DNA of 64,000 nt from Thuidium tamariscinum (taxonomy: Eukaryota; Streptophyta; Bryopsida; Hypnales; Thuidiaceae). Within the stretch, counting starts at the first letter, position 1; every line of letters starts with the position of its first letter. Below are positions 57,157-64,000 of this stretch, one piece after another. The position numbers and the translations under genes were made by a program. The notes under the pieces were generated by a model that was not told where the DNA came from, searched no databases, and was given only the letters and a program-made list of their open reading frames with translations. The DNA is taken from assembly GCA_947034885.2 (NCBI GenBank), contig OX344758.2:5272501-5336500 (forward strand), written 5' to 3'.

Positions 57157-60003
57157 ACCCCCTGGTTCACCATCGACACAGTCTCTGCGCAATTCTCTTC
57201 GAAGTAGCTTCTACTTTACATTGAGTACAGTCATAGAAAGCAAATCTGCTCACTTCGGCGGTGTGACTACACGCTCTGCTGCCGCCGCCAATGTCTCTCG
57301 TCCTTCACAGCACGTTGCACAAGAAAACGAAGACCATGCGTCACGGCATTTTCACAACGTCATTGAAGACATCAGTACTTCTCACTATCGAGGTATACCT
57401 AGAAGTCGTGAAAGGAAGGATGTCAGTGTCGATGACTTAGCTAGAAGCATGCCTGTTGTTGATAACATGACCACACCTGATGATCGTAACGAATTGTGTC
57501 CACCGGTTCAGCTTCCGCACGTCGGTGCCACCTACATCTTGCCTTGGAGGGGACAGCGGTGGCTACTGCAAATCGGTGCGCCTGAACATGCCAACAATAC
57601 ATCGACATCGCCTACGCTTGTCCGCTTCTTGTCATCTTCCGTCGCTACCAACGTCGGCACTGTCACTTCGGAACATGAACGGACCTGGACACTTGGATTA
57701 GTCATTCACTCCTACTTCCGCAGCGGAAGTAGGAGCCTCATGCATGTTGTCATGCTTGACAGTGGTGAAGAACTTCATATCGGTAGTGGTAACGTTGAAC
57801 GTCTTGCTATCATTCAGAATTGCGATGACATAACAGATCCACATGAAGCCGACATAGCTTCTTCTATGCATGTGTCCGGAGGACATGCGTCATCTCTTGC
57901 CGGGGAAGACATTTCAGCGACGTCCATCGAAACTCCCGAGTCACCATTGCGACATGACTTCACTCTTCAAAATGACATAGTCCACGATGATCTAGATGAG
58001 TCGTGGATGTCATGGTATGACTTTGCAGATGACAGTCTTCCACATGACACGCTCCATCCGAGAATTGTTGCACCTCCGACCGATGACGCCAATCTGCCGC
58101 GCACACGACGCACTAATCAAATTAGAGGAAGGGCGACATCAGTCCAACCACCTACCTGTGAAAACATCCTTACACCCTCTGATGCAGCAGATCAACGTCC
58201 AGAGCGACTGGATGGAGGAAGTGTACCTACTGCCGAGCATGTCGACCACGAAGTAGGAGGCTCCCAGCGACCATCACGAAAGCGAACGCGAGGTCTAAGT
58301 ACTGAAGCACCTCATCACTCGGAACGTGGACAAAGAACTCCACCAACTTGTACCGGCAGCTCCATGCACGACAACACTATTCCAACATCGGCGACGACTG
58401 CCACCGTCACTGATCCGCCTCGACGATGCAGCACTGGTGTGAGGCAGTCCGCAGCTGCAGCTCGGGCAACATTTCTCAAGGAGTTCGGTGTAGCGAAGTG
58501 GAGCACGAATACATCTACATTTGCTAAGCAACCTTCACCGTTTACGGGACCTACTCTAGGACCAAGCTTCCCAATCAATCGCATGCCCAACAAGTCGATG
58601 CTATTCAGTCGATTCTGGAGCGAGTTGACGTTAAACCGCATTTGTGCTGATACTAATCGGTATGCAAGCGAAGTTCTGACTGGGAGGACTATGATGATTG
58701 GAGGCAGAAAGTGGTGGCCCCTTCACAAGGAGGAGTTGAAAGCTTTCTTAGCAGTGAACCTTCTGATGGGCATCAAGCGTCTTTCGAATCATCACAGCTA
58801 CTGGAACAAGCGAAATGAGTTCCTGTACTGTCCAAGTATATCGTCCATCATGTCTTGCCGCCGTTATGAAGATGTCACGCGTTGTCTTCATATTGCAAAT
58901 GACAGTGTGCTAGTGCAGGCAGGTGACGATGTTGAGTTCAACAGGCTCAGGAAGATGCGTTGGTTGGTCACAGAAATGAAGTTGCGCTTCAAGAGCAATT
59001 GGCAGTTGCATCAAGAAGTAACTGTAGATGAGACTATGGTGGCCTACAAAGGTAAGTACTGCCCTGTTAGGCAGTACAGCCTACTAAATGGGGCATCAAA
59101 GTCTGGTGTCTTGCAGATGCGCGCCAGAAGTACGTGTTTGATTTTCAAATCTACACAGGATCCCAATTCAGAGAGTCGTTGAGCGGTGCTCTGATGGGAG
59201 ACGCCAAAACTGGTCATGACGTCGTGCTCCAACTAATGGAGGGTCTGCATGGCAGGTCACATGTAATGACAACGGACAATTTCTTTACGTCAATTAAGTT
59301 ACTGTTGGAGCTGCGTTTTCGGGGCACGTACGGAGTGGGAACGGTACGCAACAACCGTCTGGGTTTGCCTCCGTGCTTTCAAGACATGAAGCGTCTGTCG
59401 AAGGACCCTCAAGGCACCTTGTATTGGCGAATGCATGCGACAGCTACCATTGCGTGTATAGTGTTCGTCGATCGTCGAGCTGTGAAGATGTTGTCAACAT
59501 TTTACTCGCCTGTGCCTGCAGCTAGGGAGTCCTGGCCGACAGTTCCAAGACGCATTGACGGAGTTGTCCAGGACTTGGAAACTTCTCCGATCCATAAAGG
59601 GTATTCGGACTTTATGCGTGGTGTCGACGTTGCAAACCATCTACGAGGCAGTTACACATGTCAAAGTCGAAGCCACAAGTGGTGGCACAAGATTTTCTTT
59701 TATCTTGTGGACACGTCAATTGTCAACTGCTACATTTTGCACAAGGTGGCTTCACAGCAGCTTGCGAAGGCAGCTTTGTCACATATGCAATTTCAGTTTC
59801 ATTTGGCGGATGAGTTCAGTCGACCGTGGCGGCAAGAACGTGGTGCAATTTCTCAATTCCGGTTGGCATCAACCGGAGTCCATGGGTTGGTCCGTGCCGA
59901 TCGTCGGCGCCAGTGTCGCTACTGTCGAGGCGTCATTCAGACAAGTATGATGTGTCCTCAATGTGGGGGTATATTTCTTCATGCTGGTGACTGTTTCCAG
60001 TGA
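57122..60003 (+). pseudogene. piggyBac transposase (DDE_Tnp_1_7 type), frame broken
   Basis: Two frames together encode a piggyBac transposase: 57122-59182 and, in another frame, 59134-60003. Residues ~130-225 of the first look like a Tudor/chromo-type barrel (GATYILPWRGQRW; LGLVIHSYF; HVVMLDSGEELHIGSGNVER). The transposase domain starts near residue 475 (FPINRMPNKSMLFSRFWSEL). The first catalytic Asp is D636 (TVDETMVAYKG, codon 59027). The second is in MTTDNFFTS and the third in MRGVDVANHLRGSY of the second frame; WWHKIFFYLVDTS carries the fourth conserved Asp. The C-terminus is a Cys-rich finger (C-x2-C, C-x2-C, H, C). Near 59078 conserved sequence passes from one frame to the other (PTKWGIKVW continues in the second), so a small deletion has broken it. 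A consensus donor (AAAG|GTAAGT, 59051) and acceptor (CTTGCAG, 59118) could splice the break out in frame. Confidence 0.88.
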
Positions 60004-61446
60004 AGTCATTACACTCTGCGAAGGTGAAAACGGTACTAGCAAGAAGCACAGAGGTACATTCTCTGAGGGCAGATTCATTATTTTGGGTGTATAAATTTTT
60101 TGAGTAGTCCATTCATTTAGAATGGACTTGTTGTGGCAATTGTTCAGGAAGCACAGAACGGCAGTCACAGACGGAGTAGTTCTCAGCATGTTATAGTATG
60201 CATGTACGACTAAGCTAGTGTAAAGGGTGATGGCAGTTGTGTAATCAATCTGATGGTGATAGATATATTCGGCAATTTTCGTAGAATCAGTAGTGTGCAG
60301 CGGTGATGGCGGTATGTTTATTGCCCACACTGTATTTGTGCATCAGTGAAGAGCGTTGGGGTCGCAGGAACCGATATGTGGACAATGTCGACCTCAGATC
60401 GTGCCTTCTCTATTACGGTTTTCAACGTCGACATAGGACACTGTGAAGTATGTGTTTGAAATCACTGCAGCGCAATGATGCTTCGTTTTGTATTACAGAT
60501 AGGGTGCTCGATATTACCGGAGGTGGTAACTATCCACATAGGTCTAATAAGTCCTAATGCAAGTCAGTTGTAGGAGAGTTGGCGGATTCCGCATGTGTGC
60601 ATAGCGCCTTCTTTGTACAGGTCCTTATTGAGGAAAAATAAATAAAGTTTTTATTATGTACAATTGGTTGTGTCGTTGGACATACCGATCCTGTTGTTTC
60701 GATCCTCCGTTCAGGAGATGCGGACGGTGTCGACGGTAGAGCACGTTGCATGGCGATCCACATTCTAGGTTGTTTACGTGTGCATGTTGTTTGGATAATC
60801 ACATTCCAAAGACGATTAAAAACTGAGTATAATATAATCCGTGGCAGGCCCACTGCCATTGTCAGTGCATAGATCGCATGTGTGTTTCACAGAACCTACG
60901 TCAGTAGAAGTGTCGTTTAGCGAAGGGGCAGTCGTGAAACACTGAGGCGGTCAGGTGGTCAGATGAGATTGACGAAAGTCACATGCTTACGGTCAGCTAA
61001 GTTGGTTCACTCGACCATTGCCCGGCACTCTGAGTTTCGGTCCTCACAGGAAGTGGTTCTGATTGCAAGGTCGTCAGTTCTCAATCCATGGTGTGCCTCA
61101 CGGTTATAAGAGCACCATCTGAAAGAGAATTTGCTCAGCTAAACGACCTTCATTTTTCATAATTTTTGTGGACTTGGCATGCGGACTGAATTTGCAGCGA
61201 TGTGTACCGAGATGTTGCTGCCCGAGGAAGTCAACACCCACGAATTCTAGGTCAAAGCTCATAATCTGCGAATCTACAAAGCCATTCATGCGATTACTTG
61301 GTCTTGAACGATGCTCTATTATGTGCCATGGAAATCATACGATCAACATTCCCCACGTCTTCTGAAGCCTCGGAAGAAAGGAGAGCGAATTTTTCCCTGT
61401 TTCACGCACTCTTTTTGTCTTCCGCATGGACTGAGCCGCTTAAGGG
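60004..61446. other. Noncoding 3' part of the piggyBac element
   Basis: AATAAATAAAG at about 60643 may serve as a polyadenylation signal. Open frames here (for example 59869-60330 and 60554-60859 on the minus strand) have no recognised domain and overlap the transposase or UTR; not called. Confidence 0.45.
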
Positions 61447-61450
61447 TTAA

Positions 61451-62457
61451 AATAGCAATAAAGCATTAGCTAGGTGAGTGAAAATAGTCACAAAGGATAA
61501 AACTTGGATCTGACTACTAACAATAGATCATTATCAATGAGAAGCAACACATGTCTACAACTCTAGAATGAAAAACAACGGTGTTTGCTCTAATCTTATA
61601 AGTGACAAGTGAAGTTGTTAGAAAAAATTTCAAACCATTACAAACCAAAATTGGTGTTTTATTAACACTCTTTCCATAAAATTTTGAAGAAAATCTTATT
61701 TACTAACACATGTGTCAAACTTGTCATACATTAGAAGAATGTCAAAGAGAGAGAGTTTAAGGAAATGTTAGAAAGAGTGTCCAAAACTATTATAAAAAAT
61801 TGGCAAAACAAAAAATCCTTTGATCAAATTTTGCTTGAACCATTGTTTGCAAATCATAAGATTTCAACCCGACACTTAGTGATTGGTGGTGGGAATTGTG
61901 AGTATCAAGCCTTTGAGTGAAATTGAAGCTTTTTGTAATAGAAGTATTGTAGGCAGTTATTGCCTTTTTGGGGTGCATTGTTGTATCACTATGTCATAAT
62001 GCACCTCAAAAAAAATTTACTTTAAATAAATAAATAAATTACCGCCCTCTTTCCCCCCAGGTTTCAAATAAATAATTAATTAATTCCCTCTCTTCCCTCC
62101 CCTCCCCCCTACTTATAATTTTGAGAACCCATATTATAGAACAATTCAATACAAAATATATATCCCATATCCCGTACCCATACAATATCTTGTATTTGGT
62201 ATCCATACAATATGTCGAGCTTAGACCTAGTATCCATATCCACTCCCGTATCCGTCTTCGTCTCCAATATTCATGCCATATCTATATTTGTTTCTATTAT
62301 ACATACCATATTTAATATTTATATCCATATTTGATATTGTATTCTAGATTCATATTTGGAAAGCTTTGATTAAATTTCACAAAGATCAACAACTTGTGAT
62401 TTTTTTTAAAGAAGGGGGGAACTAATGCAAATCAAAAGGTGACAATGTTTTTTGAAT
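61451..62457. other. AT-rich intergenic DNA with a CATATCC repeat patch
   Basis: 62120-62340 contains ATATCCCATATCCCGTACCC, ATCCATACAATAT and TATCCATATCC steps, inverted kin of the patch at 44262-44520. No gene. Confidence 0.55.
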
Positions 62458-62632
62458 CACTACAAGAGAATGAGGTCTTTTAAGTAATGTCTTTTAATGC
62501 GTCTTTTAAGTAAAATTTTACTAAAAAGACTGTCTTTTTAGTAAAATTTTACTTAAAAGACGCATTAAAAGACATTACTTAAAAGACATGATGTTTAGGA
62601 CACTACTTAAAAGACCCCATTCTCTTGTAGTG
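62458..62632. mobile_element. 175-bp CACTA-type miniature element
   Basis: Ends CACTACAAGAGAATGAGGTC and GACCCCATTCTCTTGTAGTG with 3-bp duplication AAT on both sides (62455-62457 and 62633-62635). The interior is built of AAAAGACGCATTAAAAGACA and TAGTAAAATTTTACT palindromes, so the whole element folds on itself. Same family as 13153-14066. Confidence 0.85.
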
Positions 62633-62729
62633 AATGCATTGTAACTCAAAATTTTGTGTAGACAAATACTACCTCTTCATGGTGCATAGTATAAAACCAT
62701 ACACCATGAAGAAAAAAAAATTCAAATTT

Positions 62730-63010
62730 CAAATCCCCCCCCCCCTCTACCTCTATCTCCACCCCCACTCCCTCTTATAATTTTGAGAGGGTGGGGTCAA
62801 TGCAATCAGTATGGAACAAATCCCATATGTTGTATGTCATATTTCATCTACATAGAATATGCCATATCCCATATGTTGAATTTATATTTGAACTATTGTA
62901 TGTATATTTTGTATTCATATTACCATATTGTATTTGTATATGTACACATATTCCATATCCATCTGAAGGCTATTGATTTTTCTTGAAGGGGGGGGGGGAG
63001 GGGGTTGAAA
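62730..63010. repeat. C/G-tract and CATATCC repeat patch
   Basis: A C run (about 62737-62746) and CTCTACCTC steps at the left, CATATCCCATATGTTG steps in the middle, and a 12-base G run near 62987 at the right. The right end GGCTATTGATTTTTCTTGAAG matches, inverted or direct, the patch at 44262. The two overlapping open frames 62783-62986 are products of this low-complexity sequence. Confidence 0.55.
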
Positions 63011-63591
63011 TGCATTAGACGGCTCCTAATTTTCTAAAGGGGGAAGGGGGGCCAAGGAAACCCACTAGGCAGTGACAGGTAGTTCAAGGTAGATAGTAAC
63101 TCCAATCAAATGAAGATTCAATATTAATAGCATTGCTTGCATTATTGATCTCTCTTTTTTAAGATGTAGGGCCTCTCAAAACATTGCTTATTAAATATTC
63201 ATTGAAAGTGAAGACAAAGCCAAATGAAGTCTAAGTAGTTTTGTAATGATCAAACCTTTATATAATTAGTTTTGAATTTTCATAAAATCACTTTAGAAAA
63301 TAGAAATTTTATTTATTATTCACGTGAGAACCGAAAACAAATTACAAGTTGCATATAGGAGCACTCAAATTTTGAAATCAAGACCTTTATTAACTTTGTT
63401 TGGAAATTCGAAACCTATATACATTTAAAAATTAGTCCACTTGGGCTTTGGATAAGGAACTAGTACCTACATTCTCTGTGGCATACTTTCATCAAGCATC
63501 TCACTTTATGGAAGTGATAGAATGGAAAGTCTCAAATGCATGCTTGTATAATTCTAAATGAACCCTTGGAGGTGTTGAATGATGATTGAGT

Positions 63592-64000
63592 TGTGATTGC
63601 AAGAAACACTAGTCCTATTCTTCATCACAATGAGAGTGATTTCTTGTCATTTGCTATAAATTTTGAAGCACATATTTAATGAACATGAAATTTCTATAGA
63701 ACATGTATAACTTGATGGTAATCAAGTACCTCTCTTTAAAAATTAAAATAAACATCATTTTATATTTGAAAATCATTTTTTTTAGTTTTTCACATAGTAA
63801 GGTCTGAGTGGATTTACTACATTTCACTACGAGGAAATGTAGTCGAAGATGACAAGTTTATTACAGAGAATTGTCTGAAATGACAACAGTCATGTTTTTA
63901 AATCCTTATCTTGTCAATTTATGAAAACTTGTCAAATTGTTGTCAAATTTTTTATTGATATTTGATAGCCACACCCATTTTCAAAACAATAATTGTCTAT
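63592..64000. mobile_element. Left end of a GATTGCAAGAAAC element, cut by the window
   Basis: GTGATTGCAAGAAACACTAG matches the ends at 6181, 13191 and 31751. The right end is not in the window. Confidence 0.4.

Larger units (their letters stand above)
55057..61446 (+). mobile_element. Full-length piggyBac transposon, 6.39 kb
   Basis: TTAA (55053-55056) precedes the left end CCCTTAAGCGGGTTC, and TTAA (61447-61450) follows the right end GAGCCGCTTAAGGG: 11-bp terminal inverted repeats with the TTAA target duplication that defines piggyBac. Inside are the transposase frames (57122-60003) and a nested 333-bp palindrome (56436-56768). The long noncoding flanks (about 1.4 kb each side) are unusual for piggyBac, which is mostly 2-4 kb in animals. 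Intact ends plus a damaged transposase suggest it was once autonomous; cross-mobilisation by a relative remains possible. Confidence 0.9.

Noticed and set aside
1-64000. CRISPR array, rRNA, tRNA, bacterial operons
   Set aside because: No regular spacer-repeat array, and no rRNA or tRNA gene recognised on reading; gene structure is eukaryotic.

Overview
The window looks like AT-rich nuclear DNA of a land plant. The evidence is three spliced genes of plant type (a plastid-type sigma factor, a calcineurin B-like calcium sensor and a small C2-domain protein), a perfect 21-nt match to the land-plant microRNA miR408, telobox-type AAACCCTA promoter motifs, and plant-style DNA transposons (hAT, CACTA and Stowaway-like miniature elements). 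Short introns and low gene density would fit a bryophyte-grade or other seed-free plant. The species cannot be named from sequence alone. There are no bacterial operons, no CRISPR array, and no rRNA or tRNA gene that I could recognise.

Layout. 1-19 kb is mostly transposon-derived: a tandem repeat patch (1.9-2.5 kb), two foldback elements, a GTAC-rich promoter-like stretch (4.2-5.0 kb), four full 298-bp hAT-type miniature elements with exact 8-bp target duplications, and a CACTA-type element. A possible gene start on the minus strand lies at 20.0-20.45 kb, with teloboxes upstream of it. 25.5-29.5 kb holds the most notable locus: a diverged inverted duplication carrying MIR408 on the plus strand (mature form at 28801-28821) and a MIR408-like hairpin on the minus strand (mature-like segment at 26227-26247). 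The two point away from each other, and the interval between them is dense in GTAC, the core of the SPL7/CRR1 copper-response element. 35.1-36.1 kb is a C2-domain gene (+). 38.8-42.8 kb is a seven-exon sigma factor gene (-). 47.0-50.9 kb is an eight-exon CBL gene (-). 55.06-61.45 kb is a 6.39-kb piggyBac element with TTAA target duplications and 11-bp terminal inverted repeats. Its transposase has lost its reading frame within the catalytic region, and a 333-bp near-perfect palindrome is nested inside it. The right end is low-complexity DNA and more miniature elements.

Functionally the genes are independent. The sigma factor would direct the plastid-encoded RNA polymerase. The CBL protein would recruit CIPK kinases to membranes upon calcium binding. 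MIR408 is in known plants a copper-starvation microRNA that silences cuproprotein mRNAs (plantacyanin, laccases); the GTAC clusters fit that. The recurring theme elsewhere is non-autonomous DNA transposons, including a ~0.9-kb family flanked by TTAA that could be, or could have been, moved by piggyBac-type transposases.
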